DNA from: Formosa haliotis
Lineage (GTDB): Bacteria; Bacteroidota; Bacteroidia; Flavobacteriales; Flavobacteriaceae
Reading direction: 5' to 3'
NCBI RefSeq assembly: GCF_001685485.1
Contig: NZ_BDEL01000001.1
Location: 2,601,501-2,665,500, forward strand
Length of the DNA stretch: 64,000 bases
Shown: positions 55,019 through 64,000 of the stretch, in pieces
How positions within the stretch are numbered: the first letter of the stretch is position 1
Layout: each line of letters begins with the position of its first letter
Position numbers and translations under genes: made by a program
The notes under the pieces: generated by a model
Told to the model about the DNA's origin: nothing
The model's database searches: none
What the model saw: the letters and a program-made list of their open reading frames with translations, nothing else

Positions 55019-56236
55019 CTAATCATTCTCTTTAAGGATACCGTACTTTATGCCTGCCTCAAGTCCTGCCATTTCTGCCAAACCTTTTAATCGGCCAAGG
55101 AGCGGGTAACCAGGGTTTGATTGCCTATTAAAGTCATCTAATATTTTATGTCCATGATCTGGCCGCAATGGTAAATTGAAATCCAATCTTCCTTCATCTT
55201 TTCTGCGTATTTGTTCTTTCACAATCTCGGTCATCAAACCTGTCATATCCACATATTCATCTAAATGATCGGTTTCAAAAAAATCTCCATTTTCCATCAC
55301 TTTAGTACTTCTAAGATGAATAAAATGAACCCTATTGGCATAATTTCTAAATATATTGGCTAAATCATTTGTTGTTTTTGCTCCCAAAGATCCTGAACAA
55401 AAGGTAATGCCGTTATTTAAAGATGGGCAAGTTTGACTCAGCCATTCAAAATCTTCACCGCTACTAACTATTCTGGGCAATCCAAGTAAAGGAAAAGGGG
55501 GATCGTCTGGATGCACTGCTAAATTCACACCTGCTTGTTCTGCCACAGGAATCACTTCATTTAAAAAATATGAAAAGTTTTCCCTTAGTTTATTTTTATC
55601 GACGTGATCATATTCAGCCAATAATTTGTTGAATATATTCAAATAGTTTTTTTCTCCTTCGTTAACCGTTCCATCAATAAACGATTGCGTTTTTACAATA
55701 ATGTTGTATCCTAACGCCTCTTTTTCTTCATCAGACAAGCCTTCAAAAATTTCTTTGGCTTCCTTTATTTGAGTTTCAGTATAGCTCTGCGCTGCATTTG
55801 GTCTTTTTAAAATAAACAAATCAAAAGCCGCGAATTTGTTAGCACTGAAATACATGGCTTCGCCTCCGTTTTCCAGTGTAAAATGAAGGTCTGTTCTCGC
55901 CCAATCCAGCACGGGCATAAAATTATAACAGATGGTTTTTATACCACATTTACCCAAATTCTTTACACTTTCTTTGTAATTAGCAATATGTAAATCCCTT
56001 AAAGGCGTTGCTTTTTTTATCTCTTCAGTTACTGGTAAGCTTTCAACAACTTCCCAAGTAAGACCATGAGATTCAATGTTGTGTTTGGTTTTTAGAATTT
56101 CTTTCACAGACCACACCTCACCATTAGGAATATGATGCAACGCTGTAACGATGCCTGTTGCTCCTGTTTGACGGATATCGGACAAGCTAATGGCATCTTT
56201 GTCACCAAACCATCTGAGTGTTTTTATAAGCTTCAT
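55019..56236 (-). CDS. uxuA: Mannonate dehydratase
   Basis: This 405-residue protein opens with KTLRWFGDKDAISLSDIRQT and has ATGIVTALHHIPNGEVW. Further motifs are ICYNFMPVLDWARTDL near residue 103, LAVHPDDPPFPLLGLPRIVS with metal ligand His, FCSGSLGAKTTND, RVHFIHLRSTK and LPLRPDHGHKIL. It dehydrates D-mannonate to 2-keto-3-deoxygluconate. It lies 10 bp after the SDR gene, which would supply mannonate from fructuronate. No KDG kinase or aldolase gene is in the window. Confidence 0.95.
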   Translation of the reverse strand: MKLIKTLRWFGDKDAISLSDIRQTGATGIVTALHHIPNGEVWSVKEILKTKHNIESHGLTWEVVESLPVTEEIKKATPLRDLHIANYKESVKNLGKCGIKTICYNFMPVLDWARTDLHFTLENGGEAMYFSANKFAAFDLFILKRPNAAQSYTETQIKEAKEIFEGLSDEEKEALGYNIIVKTQSFIDGTVNEGEKNYLNIFNKLLAEYDHVDKNKLRENFSYFLNEVIPVAEQAGVNLAVHPDDPPFPLLGLPRIVSSGEDFEWLSQTCPSLNNGITFCSGSLGAKTTNDLANIFRNYANRVHFIHLRSTKVMENGDFFETDHLDEYVDMTGLMTEIVKEQIRRKDEGRLDFNLPLRPDHGHKILDDFNRQSNPGYPLLGRLKGLAEMAGLEAGIKYGILKEND

Positions 56237-56246
56237 CTTTTATTTT

Positions 56247-57065
56247 TTAAACACCTGAAAACGAACTAAACCCACCATCTACAGGAATGATAGTCCCTGT
56301 TATAAAACTTGCAGCATCTGAACATAAAAACTGAACAATTCCGTTAAGCTCTGTAATATCTCCAAATCTCCCCATGGTAGTTCTAGCAATTACTTTTTTA
56401 CTTCTTTCAGTATAAGAACCATCATCATTAATCAATACTTTACGGTTTTGATCACCAATAAAAAAACCTGGAGCGATAGCATTAACTCGAACTTTTTCTC
56501 CAAACTTTGTTCCCAATTCCATAGACATCCATTTGGTAAAAATATCAATACCACTTTTTGCTACAGAATAACCTGGCACTCGTGAAATAGCTGAGAGTGT
56601 TGCCATAGAAGATACATTTACAATACTACCACTCCCTTGTTTTGCCATAGCTTCACCAAAAACCAAACACGGATATACCGTACCATTCATATTTAATTGG
56701 GTTACTTTTTCAAAATCTTCAATTTTCATATCAAAAACCGTTTGTTCTTCTGTTAGCGTAGCTCCCGGTAAATTACCGCCTGCCGCATTGATCAAAATAT
56801 TAATGCTTCCCCATTTGTCCAGAATTTTATCCCTAGTAAGCTTCATTTCTTCTACATCTAAAACATTAGATACAAAACCAATAGCTTCACCTCCCATTTT
56901 TTTAAGTTCTTCAACTCTATTCATGACATTCTCTTTACGAATATCTAAAACAACTACTTTTGAACCTGCTTCAATTAAACTTTTGGCAATACTTCCTCCG
57001 AGTACACCCCCTCCTCCTGTAACTACAGATACTTTTTCTGAAATGTCAAATACAGATTTTTTCAT
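56247..57065 (-). CDS. SDR oxidoreductase, probable fructuronate reductase (UxuB substitute)
   Basis: This 272-residue classical short-chain dehydrogenase has VVTGGGGVLGGSIAKSL near residue 14 (cofactor), NAAGGNLPG near 93, catalytic Ser in NVSSMA, and YSVAKSGID (Tyr-x3-Lys) near 174. Direct coupling to uxuA suggests it reduces D-fructuronate to D-mannonate. The usual long-chain UxuB is absent from the window. The substrate is inferred from gene order only; other sugar acids, such as keto-deoxy-gluconate, are possible. Confidence 0.8.
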   Translation of the reverse strand: MKKSVFDISEKVSVVTGGGGVLGGSIAKSLIEAGSKVVVLDIRKENVMNRVEELKKMGGEAIGFVSNVLDVEEMKLTRDKILDKWGSINILINAAGGNLPGATLTEEQTVFDMKIEDFEKVTQLNMNGTVYPCLVFGEAMAKQGSGSIVNVSSMATLSAISRVPGYSVAKSGIDIFTKWMSMELGTKFGEKVRVNAIAPGFFIGDQNRKVLINDDGSYTERSKKVIARTTMGRFGDITELNGIVQFLCSDAASFITGTIIPVDGGFSSFSGV

Positions 57066-57106
57066 ATACTTTAATTTATTAGATGCGTTTCCGCTTTTAT
57101 ATTCTT

Positions 57107-58621
57107 TTATTTATTAATCACAATAAGAGCTACTGAACTTCGCTCCAATTTCAAAGGAATTTGCATAAAAGAAGCTTTTTTCTTACTCAGTTCAAAGCTA
57201 GTTTCTAAACTAGTTTGACTTTTATTGATATAATAATTATTATTTTTAGAATCTATCATATATACTTTTGCATTTAAGTTTTCTCCAAATTGAGACACAG
57301 GGATATTTTTGATAGTAACAGTCACATCTTGATCTGCTTTCTGATAACGCCAATTATAATTCCAAACCAAAACAGTCATACCTTTATCCATTTTCTTTGC
57401 TGCTAAAACATGAACACCTAAGCCTTTATCATTGATTAAATCAGACTCCGCCTTAATTCTAGTGCCATAATCAGCAAACATTTTAGAAAGTACCAACATA
57501 TTGCCATAAGGAGATGCCGTGGCATTTTCTAAATCTAATAGTTGAGACTTTTGCACCAAACTAGAATGGCTTATAACCCAATTGAACATAGCGTCAATAC
57601 CACCTTCATAAAAATAATACGCCTTGGTTAATTGCGATGCCGGCCATAAGGTAACGGTTTCTGCCAAAGTCAATCCACTAGGCAAAGAAGACCCGCCAAC
57701 AGCTCCAAACTCACTAATAAAAACAGGGATTTTAGGCAAACCTTTAGACTGCATTAAATTATCAATACGTTCTTTAGCCGTTAATACTTCTTTAGGGCGA
57801 TCTGCCTCTGCATAATTATTAAAAGAGAAAAAATCTAGTCTTTTGGTAATATCGCTATCTGCTACGTAAGCATCCAAGAAAGTCTCTGCATAGTCTAACA
57901 TATTTGGAACATTACTTGTAAAAGCACCGTTACTGATCAAAATAGGGCTATAGTTTTTCCCTGCATCTTCAGCCTCTTTTTTCAAAATAGCATTTGCAGA
58001 ATTAAGCCCCTTATAATAATATTTATAAACGGGATAATACGTTACCATGGTTTCTTTATTCAAATCTGGCTCATTGCTTACTTGGATGTATTTAATTTTT
58101 GGAAACTTTCTTTTATAATGAAGCACTGTTTCTTTCACTAAATTAACATAATCATCACCCTCTGGCATGTTATATGAAGAAGAACTGGTATGACCACTTA
58201 ATGCCACCAAAAGTGAATCGGAAGTTTTTGAATAAAATGCCAACGCTTCTTCAACTGGCACATTACTACCACTATATTTATAATTATAATTTATATTTCC
58301 GTTATTATAAACAAAACGCAATTGAACCCAAACCCTAGTGGTTTTTGTATCAAATTGCTTAAGCCATGTCTCTGATGCTACAGCAGGAATAGCACTCGTT
58401 GTTGAACTACCGTTGTATGCAGATAAATTCATTATCTCACCCAAGTTTGTATCAAAATCAACTTGTATTTCACTTGAAGGAACTTCGCCATCGGGAGTTT
58501 CCGTATCGGGTATTTCTTCTTCTGTCACTTCCGTTTCAGATTCGATGACAGAATCTGAATCACTACAGCTATACGCTAAAAATAATGTGATTACGAACAG
58601 GTATTTGATATATTTAGTCAT
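57107..58621 (-). CDS. GH39-like glycoside hydrolase lipoprotein
   Basis: This 504-residue lipoprotein (lipobox LAYSC, Cys19) has an acidic linker (about 28-52). A TIM-barrel catalytic part follows, with acid/base Glu184 in VSNEPDLN and nucleophile Glu304 in VFISEFGAVGG. A C-terminal beta domain completes it (VTIKNIPVSQFGENL). This clan GH-A pattern and length resemble GH39 (beta-xylosidase, iduronidase type), but other clan A families remain possible. It lies 41 bp before the SDR gene and is probably displayed on the cell surface. Confidence 0.7.
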   Translation of the reverse strand: MTKYIKYLFVITLFLAYSCSDSDSVIESETEVTEEEIPDTETPDGEVPSSEIQVDFDTNLGEIMNLSAYNGSSTTSAIPAVASETWLKQFDTKTTRVWVQLRFVYNNGNINYNYKYSGSNVPVEEALAFYSKTSDSLLVALSGHTSSSSYNMPEGDDYVNLVKETVLHYKRKFPKIKYIQVSNEPDLNKETMVTYYPVYKYYYKGLNSANAILKKEAEDAGKNYSPILISNGAFTSNVPNMLDYAETFLDAYVADSDITKRLDFFSFNNYAEADRPKEVLTAKERIDNLMQSKGLPKIPVFISEFGAVGGSSLPSGLTLAETVTLWPASQLTKAYYFYEGGIDAMFNWVISHSSLVQKSQLLDLENATASPYGNMLVLSKMFADYGTRIKAESDLINDKGLGVHVLAAKKMDKGMTVLVWNYNWRYQKADQDVTVTIKNIPVSQFGENLNAKVYMIDSKNNNYYINKSQTSLETSFELSKKKASFMQIPLKLERSSVALIVINK

Positions 58622-58743
58622 TTGGTATTAAATATGAATTATGGGTGTATTATCGTTAAAATACTTTTATTTTCTAAATGATTAAGCACTGTATGCAGCT
58701 CATTTTAAAAATCCGGATGTACTTTTTCCTTTTTTACTTTATA

Positions 58744-58767
58744 AAAGCCCTTCTACAAATGGGCCTT
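58744..58767 (-). terminator. Terminator after the DNRLRE-T9SS protein gene
   Basis: AAGCCC and GGGCCTT pair around a short loop. On the minus strand a T-rich tail follows. It lies 15 bp after the stop of the 59690-58782 gene. Confidence 0.6.
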
Positions 58768-58781
58768 ACTCATTTACTTAA

Positions 58782-59690
58782 TTACTCTATCACTAATTTA
58801 GACACTGCCGAACCATTAGATTGAGATGTTAATTTCACCATGTAAATACCACTTCCCATCTTAAAATCTTGCACATTAAGTTCCTTATTCCAAACCCCTG
58901 GCTGTACAATTTCTTTAAAACTTGAAACTCTAACTCCCAAAATATTAAATATAGACACATCCAACATATCTGCTGACTTAAATGTTCTGTTTAAAATAAA
59001 TGATGATTTTGTTGGGTTAGGATATATAACCAATGGCAATTCAGTCTTTTTAATATCATCCACTCCCAATATATAATTAATTGTAATGGTAGCCGCCACC
59101 GCACCACCAGCCTCCTTGGTTGCCAATCGCACTAACTTTTCATTACCGCCCTCATCTATATTTTTTGCTTTAATGGCAAAGGAAATATCGGTACCACTAG
59201 CTGCTAAAACCTGATTAAAATAAGCCGTAACATCAACCATATATGAATTGGAATAATCATTCGGAGAAGTAACTGGAACAGAATTTATTGTCAATTCTGA
59301 AATAAAAGCACCGGTATCTGGTTTTGTATCATAAGTAACTACGCTTTCACTCCAAGCATTTGTTAACTTATGTATTTGCAGAATTTCTGTAGTTCCTGTG
59401 CTTGAAGGCAAATAGGTATGAAACTTTAAGGTCGCGCTTGTAACCGAACTTGGCAAACCTGAAATTACAGGAAATTTATAATAGGTTATCCTCGGAGCAC
59501 TGGTTGCAGTATCTCTCACCCTAGCCTCAACATCAGCACCGTAATTGGTGCCAACAGAAGAGCCTTGGACATAGGTGTCCTCAGAAATATTGATAGTGGC
59601 CATGGTTTGAGCCATAACACGCTGATGTAACCCCACTAAAACAAGTAATGCTAAAGCCGTTTTCAATTTTAAAATGTATTTTTTTTTCAT
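58782..59690 (-). CDS. Secreted DNRLRE/CBM96-like binding protein with T9SS sorting domain
   Basis: This 302-residue protein has a signal peptide ending VMAQT. A single DNRLRE-type domain follows at about 30-205 (INISEDTYVQGSSVGTNYGA, LQIHKLTNAWSESVVTYDTK, VDVTAYFNQVLA). The C-terminal T9SS type A signal is at about 222-302 (PLVIYPNPTKSSFILNRTFK, GSGIYMVKLTSQS). No catalytic domain is present, so it is probably a secreted or surface-bound glycan-binding protein. The same domain type occurs in the 1329- and 1014-residue proteins of this locus, pointing to a shared ligand. Confidence 0.8.
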   Translation of the reverse strand: MKKKYILKLKTALALLVLVGLHQRVMAQTMATINISEDTYVQGSSVGTNYGADVEARVRDTATSAPRITYYKFPVISGLPSSVTSATLKFHTYLPSSTGTTEILQIHKLTNAWSESVVTYDTKPDTGAFISELTINSVPVTSPNDYSNSYMVDVTAYFNQVLAASGTDISFAIKAKNIDEGGNEKLVRLATKEAGGAVAATITINYILGVDDIKKTELPLVIYPNPTKSSFILNRTFKSADMLDVSIFNILGVRVSSFKEIVQPGVWNKELNVQDFKMGSGIYMVKLTSQSNGSAVSKLVIE

Positions 59691-59764
59691 AATAAAGTGT
59701 TATAAAAGTTAATAGTTGGATTAAAAAGTAGTGATACCAATAAGTTTATAGCTCTAGCTATATT

Positions 59765-62350
59765 TTAATTTAATTTTATAAGCTCTAGTCCGCTTAAAGT
59801 GGTTTTTCCTGAAAGCGATACAAACTCAATTAGTATTTCATTATCGTTTACATCAATATCAAATGTTTTGTCTATTCCATAACAAAAACCCGCCTCTTCT
59901 ACCAAATCTAGAGCCGCTATTATTTTCTTACCGTTTACAATTACATCAAAAACTCTATCACCGGCTTTTAGTTCTTCAGATTCCATAAAATGTAAGGTCA
60001 ACCTATACGCACCATTTTTTGTTTTTATTTTATAGGATTTCAAACCTTCAAGCAATGAATAGAACAACGGATCATGTCTACCGCTTCGTAGGATATTTTT
60101 TCTATTAAGCAAAGTTTCTTTGCCTCCAATATACCCATACAATCCATTAAAGGGACTGTCTTCTAACCAAGCAATATTGGAAACATCATCATAATATTGC
60201 GCATTTGAACCTACATTGATAAACATATCTGGTTTTTGTTGATCTCCCTGCTTTTGCATTTCAATAGATACTGTATCTTCAATAATTTCCCCTTTTGCAG
60301 AACCGACTGCTTTTAAATAGTTTTGATCTTTATGTAAAACCACATTAAATTCCACTTTATGCAGGCTGCCTACATTTTTGCTACCTATCTTCTTTCCATT
60401 AGCATAAAGCGTAACTTTAGGCAAATTGGAGTAAATTGTAATTGTATATTCTTTAAAATCTGATGTTATGGCACGTACTGCCCAGTTCTTCTCTGCTATG
60501 TGTAGCATTGGCTTTGCTGACCAATTAGCTTGAAATAGATAATAAACGTCTTTTGGTTTACGGTCCCATGTTGCCATCCCTTTTTGATTTAGATGCGGCA
60601 TTGAACCCCCAACATGGGGTTGTGAAAAATCAAATTGGTTCCAAATTGCTGATCCTGATATATAATCTCTATCTTCAATCTGTTCCAAATAAGATTCACA
60701 AAACATACGTTGGTATTGCCCAGTAAAATCAAATCGTTCCGGACGATCTGAATTTAAACGACTATCAGATCCGGCTCCGTACTCACTTATAAAAATAACT
60801 TGATCCGGTTTGCCCTCATGTTTCCTATCCATCGCGTTTCCAAAATCTGCAAACTTGCCGCCATACCAACCACTGTAAACATTATAGGAAGCAACTTGTG
60901 GAACATCCTCGATACCTACTTCATCATAATCGCTACCCATATGCATGGCAAGCGTCGTATATCTTGCCGGATCTTCTTCACGAATAGTAGCATCTAACAT
61001 TTTGGCATATTCAGCAACCTTGTTGGTATAGATTGGATCATCTTGTTTAGAAATCCGAGCTTCATTATTACCCCAAAGAAATATTTCGTTCATGGAACCC
61101 CAAACCACTACCGATGGATGGTTATAATGCTGACGAATCATTTCTTTTAACATATGCTTCGAATTCTCCAAAAATTCAGGATGAATGGTCATGTAATTAA
61201 CTAAAGGGACTTCTTCCCAAGCTAAAAGACCTAATTCATCTGCCGCTTTTAAGATTTCAGGGTCTTGTGGATAATGAGCAATTCTAATAAAGTTACAGCC
61301 CATATCTTTAATTAATTGCATATCTCTTCGATGCTCTGCATTTGAAAGCGCAGATCCTTTCCCTCTTTTGTCTTGATGCCTATTAGTTCCACGTAATTTC
61401 ATGTGCTTCCCATTAAGAAAAAAACCTTTGTTTGGCTCAAAAGAAAACCACCTTAATCCTAAAGGATTTTCTATTTCATCTACTATTATTCCTTGTTCAG
61501 AAACGACGGATTTAACCGAATATAAATACGGTGAATCTGGACTCCATAAATTTGGATTATCAACTAAAATCTCATGCTTATAAGTAGATTTTTGTCCCGG
61601 CTCTAACTCAACCGTAGTCGAAACTTTTTTGACTTCTTTGTTGGCTGCATCATAGATAATAGATTTAACTTCTATATTTTGTGAGGTTATTTCTTCATTT
61701 ACAACAGTACCATTAACAATAACTTTAGCGTACGCCGTTCCTACTTCTGGAGTTGTAATAAAAACACCTTTAGACCCATAGTTATCCATATCGAAATGCA
61801 CTTCTCCCGTCTCAATTAGCCACACATCTCTATAAATCCCTCCGTAAAGCGCAAACCCTACGGATAATGGAGCTATATAAGAATCGTGCGCATTATTTAC
61901 CATAATGGCTACCAATTGCTCTTCACTGGAGTTCAAGGCTTTAGTTATATCGAATGTAAAAGCTGTATAGCCACCTTTATGCTTTCCTACATGAATCCCA
62001 TTTACAAAAACATCAGCGACTTGATTTACACCTTCAAAGTGAAGATATATTTTTTTAGAATCCCTGTTTTTTATACTGACATTAATTATTTTCCTATACC
62101 AAGAGACACCTCTTCTATAACTTTTTTTGGCATCGAAAGGGTCTTCGGCGTTCCACGTATGTGGCACATTTACTTTCTCCCAACTTTCGTCCTCCACTAA
62201 TAATTCATTTTGTCCAAACGCAATCCCTTCATTCAAAAAAGACCACCCTTCGTTGATAGTTTGACTAGTTCTTACCACCTGCCCTTGAACTTTAATAGTG
62301 ATTAAACAAATCAGAAGACTACTTAATAATATCTTGGATAATGTATTCAT
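59765..62350 (-). CDS. GH2 beta-glycosidase with C-terminal malectin-like domain
   Basis: This 861-residue intact GH2 enzyme has a signal peptide (to about residue 23), an N-terminal jelly-roll (PHTWNAEDPFDAKKSYRRGV) and an immunoglobulin-like domain. The TIM barrel has acid/base Glu422 in WGSMNEIFLWG and nucleophile Glu523 in FISEYGAGSD. A strand region and a malectin-like domain (about 735-861: YRLTLHFME, RVFDVIVNGKKIIAALDL) follow. It is the closest relative in the window of the split GH2 gene at 37.4-40.1 kb. Likely beta-galactosidase or beta-glucuronidase; the substrate cannot be read from sequence alone. Confidence 0.9.
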   Translation of the reverse strand: MNTLSKILLSSLLICLITIKVQGQVVRTSQTINEGWSFLNEGIAFGQNELLVEDESWEKVNVPHTWNAEDPFDAKKSYRRGVSWYRKIINVSIKNRDSKKIYLHFEGVNQVADVFVNGIHVGKHKGGYTAFTFDITKALNSSEEQLVAIMVNNAHDSYIAPLSVGFALYGGIYRDVWLIETGEVHFDMDNYGSKGVFITTPEVGTAYAKVIVNGTVVNEEITSQNIEVKSIIYDAANKEVKKVSTTVELEPGQKSTYKHEILVDNPNLWSPDSPYLYSVKSVVSEQGIIVDEIENPLGLRWFSFEPNKGFFLNGKHMKLRGTNRHQDKRGKGSALSNAEHRRDMQLIKDMGCNFIRIAHYPQDPEILKAADELGLLAWEEVPLVNYMTIHPEFLENSKHMLKEMIRQHYNHPSVVVWGSMNEIFLWGNNEARISKQDDPIYTNKVAEYAKMLDATIREEDPARYTTLAMHMGSDYDEVGIEDVPQVASYNVYSGWYGGKFADFGNAMDRKHEGKPDQVIFISEYGAGSDSRLNSDRPERFDFTGQYQRMFCESYLEQIEDRDYISGSAIWNQFDFSQPHVGGSMPHLNQKGMATWDRKPKDVYYLFQANWSAKPMLHIAEKNWAVRAITSDFKEYTITIYSNLPKVTLYANGKKIGSKNVGSLHKVEFNVVLHKDQNYLKAVGSAKGEIIEDTVSIEMQKQGDQQKPDMFINVGSNAQYYDDVSNIAWLEDSPFNGLYGYIGGKETLLNRKNILRSGRHDPLFYSLLEGLKSYKIKTKNGAYRLTLHFMESEELKAGDRVFDVIVNGKKIIAALDLVEEAGFCYGIDKTFDIDVNDNEILIEFVSLSGKTTLSGLELIKLN

Positions 62351-62426
62351 TAAAACTCTAAATTATATCAATTAATATGTGGCAAATTCATGCCTCCTAA
62401 AATAAAGAATGCTTCATTTTAATATC

Positions 62427-62452
62427 CCCTAGTTGATTTGTTTTAACCAAGG
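62427..62452 (-). other. Hairpin between susD and the GH2 gene
   Basis: An imperfect hairpin (CCCTTGGTT with AATCAACTAGGG) lies downstream of the SusD stop. It may stabilise the SusCD transcript or attenuate downstream genes. Confidence 0.35.
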
Positions 62453-62477
62453 GAAATTTTATTTTTAGTAAAATTAG

Positions 62478-64000
62478 TTACCAACCTGGATTCTGCTCAG
62501 TGGGTCCTTCATTGGAATCAATAAAGTTTTGCGGTAATGGATAAAGAATATTTTTATCTTCAATTTCTGAGAACTTATTATACTTCTTCGTTCTACTTAC
62601 CAATAAGCCAAATCTATTTAATGTATATCTTCTATGTTCTTCCGAAAATAATTCTCTAGCCCTTTCATCTAAAATATATTCTATAGTAACATCCGTCCCT
62701 GCAATTGGTGTTGCATGTGAACGTACTCTAACCGCATTAATATGTTGTGCTGCTTCATCTAATTTACCCAAATTAAACTCAGCTTCTGCTAGTAAAAGAT
62801 AAGTTTCTGCTAATCTTAAATATGGCATATTATTATATTGACCAGAATTATCAACTCTCTCCAGATCAGGATAAGAATCCCATTTTTTTGTTCCAGGCCA
62901 GTATCGATCGTTACCTTCCCATTTTTCGTAAGTTGGAACTTTTGTATAAACCGTGTCTCCTCCTTCTTCTTTCAAATAATATTTACTGTACGCATACTCA
63001 CTATATCGATCATCTTGATCTTCATACAGGTTTTCTACATATAATGTATGCATAGCTCTACCTAACCCTCGACCTCCATATTGACTAAAAGCCCATTTAT
63101 CGTCTGTAGTAAGGTTATAAAACCTATTTACCCATGTTCTACGCATTGCAATTTCTGCTGTTCCGGTTAAATCGGCTGCATTTAAGAATGTCCATAGTGT
63201 TTCTGTATTCCCTTCTGAAGGTAAAGCATTTTTTTCACCAAATTGGTCCATAAAAGGAACACCTGGCTCCTTAATATTTTCACCATATCTTTCTGTAATT
63301 AATCTAAAATTAGGATTATTAATTACTGCTTCTGCTTTTTGTTCGGCCTTAATATTGTTATCTAGACCTCCCATTGTTAAGTACAATTCTGCTAAATAAT
63401 GCTGAGCAACTGCACTACTCAGTATCAACGGATTACTATAATCATCTGGCAAATATTCTTCTGCGAAAAGCAAATCCGCTTCCATTGTAATTCTAATTTC
63501 ATCAACAGGTGTTCTTTCCCAATATGTCCTGAATGTATCACCATCTATTTCTTCTAAACTTAATGGAACGTCTCCCCAAGTATTTGTAAGATGTCTATAA
63601 GCCCAAGCTCTTAACAATCGTGCTTGTGCTATAATTAAGTTTTTGTTTTCTAAATCCTCAATTTCATCACTTCCTTGCCAATCTATATCTCCTGAATTTG
63701 CTCTAGAAATCAAAGTATTGGCCCCGTTAACAACATCATACAACCAATTAAAAATAGAATTCATTGTAACATCCGCTGCATTTAAATTTGCACCATAAAT
63801 ATCAATTGCTCTTAAACTAGAATACGAATAATTCCCCCAGGCTACATCCGTCCCTGTTTTCCACATTAAGGAAGCCTCATGAGAATCTGATCCTCTTTGT
63901 GTTCGTTCTTGCCTTACCAAGTTATAAACAGCATTTAGACCTTGTTGCATACCATCTCTATTTACAAACAAAGTGTTTCCAAATAAAGTATCTTTAGGAT
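62478..64000 (-). CDS. susD: SusD/RagB-family outer-membrane glycan-binding lipoprotein (N terminus cut by window edge)
   Basis: At least 507 residues are present. The frame is open to the right edge (PKDTLFGNTLFVNRDGMQQG), so the lipoprotein signal lies outside. The SusD fold is recognisable from LNAVYNLVR, LLRAWAYRHLTNTWGDVPLS near the N-terminal part, AEAVINNPNFRL, and the C-terminal NNMPYLRLAETYLLLAEAEF, HINAVRVRSHA, ILDERARELFSEEHRRY. It caps a SusC transporter, expected directly upstream outside the window, and captures oligosaccharides for uptake. It heads the minus-strand glycan locus. Confidence 0.92.
   Translation of the reverse strand, partial: PKDTLFGNTLFVNRDGMQQGLNAVYNLVRQERTQRGSDSHEASLMWKTGTDVAWGNYSYSSLRAIDIYGANLNAADVTMNSIFNWLYDVVNGANTLISRANSGDIDWQGSDEIEDLENKNLIIAQARLLRAWAYRHLTNTWGDVPLSLEEIDGDTFRTYWERTPVDEIRITMEADLLFAEEYLPDDYSNPLILSSAVAQHYLAELYLTMGGLDNNIKAEQKAEAVINNPNFRLITERYGENIKEPGVPFMDQFGEKNALPSEGNTETLWTFLNAADLTGTAEIAMRRTWVNRFYNLTTDDKWAFSQYGGRGLGRAMHTLYVENLYEDQDDRYSEYAYSKYYLKEEGGDTVYTKVPTYEKWEGNDRYWPGTKKWDSYPDLERVDNSGQYNNMPYLRLAETYLLLAEAEFNLGKLDEAAQHINAVRVRSHATPIAGTDVTIEYILDERARELFSEEHRRYTLNRFGLLVSRTKKYNKFSEIEDKNILYPLPQNFIDSNEGPTEQNPGW

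Noticed and set aside
37356..64000. Ulvan or other sulfated-algal-glycan locus
   Set aside because: No sulfatase signature (C/S-x-P-S-R) and no recognised ulvan lyase was seen in this part.
1..64000. CRISPR arrays, rRNA genes, intact tRNA genes
   Set aside because: No regularly spaced repeats and no rRNA-like or complete cloverleaf sequence was found by eye on either strand.

Overview
The window looks like a chromosomal segment of a marine-type Flavobacteriaceae bacterium (Bacteroidota). The signs are low GC, TANNTTTG-type promoters, type IX secretion (T9SS) sorting domains, GLPGLI and DUF4837-type proteins, and a SusD protein followed by a carbohydrate-degradation locus. No rRNA, intact tRNA or CRISPR array was seen.

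Region 1 (1-14.0 kb, minus strand) makes surface-glycan precursors: wecC (partial) and wecB for UDP-ManNAc(A), rmlBACD for dTDP-rhamnose, and a Wzz-like membrane protein. Interleaved with them are cysQ and a DUF2061-cysC-cysD-cysN operon that makes PAPS. This suggests sulfate activation is tied to polysaccharide production. A DUF6909-like gene broken by a frame shift, a GH3-family enzyme and an M23 peptidase lie upstream. Region 2 (14.1-18.3 kb) is housekeeping: tatA, a DUF4837-type lipoprotein, an MltD-like transglycosylase and pgk.

Region 3 (18.4-24.3 kb, plus strand) is accessory. It holds a small secreted four-cysteine peptide, a strong hairpin, a GLPGLI protein and a TonB-receptor-like outer membrane protein, then an unrecognised secreted protein. 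Region 4 (24.5-34.0 kb, plus strand) is a nested defence island. A type I restriction-modification operon (hsdM-hsdS ... hsdR) carries a Kiwa-like pair, a decayed AlbA_2 gene and an AbiE toxin-antitoxin pair between hsdS and hsdR.

Region 5 (34.4-37.2 kb) is a mobile-element boundary: the displaced 3' half of a tRNA-Met gene with its terminator, a tyrosine recombinase, and a decayed IS256-family element whose terminal repeat forms the end of the recombinase gene. The geometry implies an island running rightward beyond the window.

Region 6 (37.3-64 kb) is a polysaccharide utilisation locus. Outer-membrane capture is by SusD (SusC presumably lies just outside). Degradation involves two GH2 enzymes with C-terminal malectin-like domains, a GH39-like lipoprotein, a large clan GH-A-type enzyme, two related parallel beta-helix proteins (one fused to an acetylesterase and a T9SS domain), and a sialate O-acetylesterase-like enzyme. 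Uptake and catabolism use an ExuT-like transporter, UxaC, an SDR in place of UxuB, and UxuA. A divergent LacI-family regulator has a perfect palindrome over the uxaC promoter. The substrate is probably an O-acetylated, uronic-acid-containing, non-sulfated glycan, since no sulfatase is present.

Four genes (DUF6909-like, hsdR, one GH2, one acetylesterase) each show one break that a single added base would repair. This argues for a common cause such as homopolymer under-calling in the assembly.
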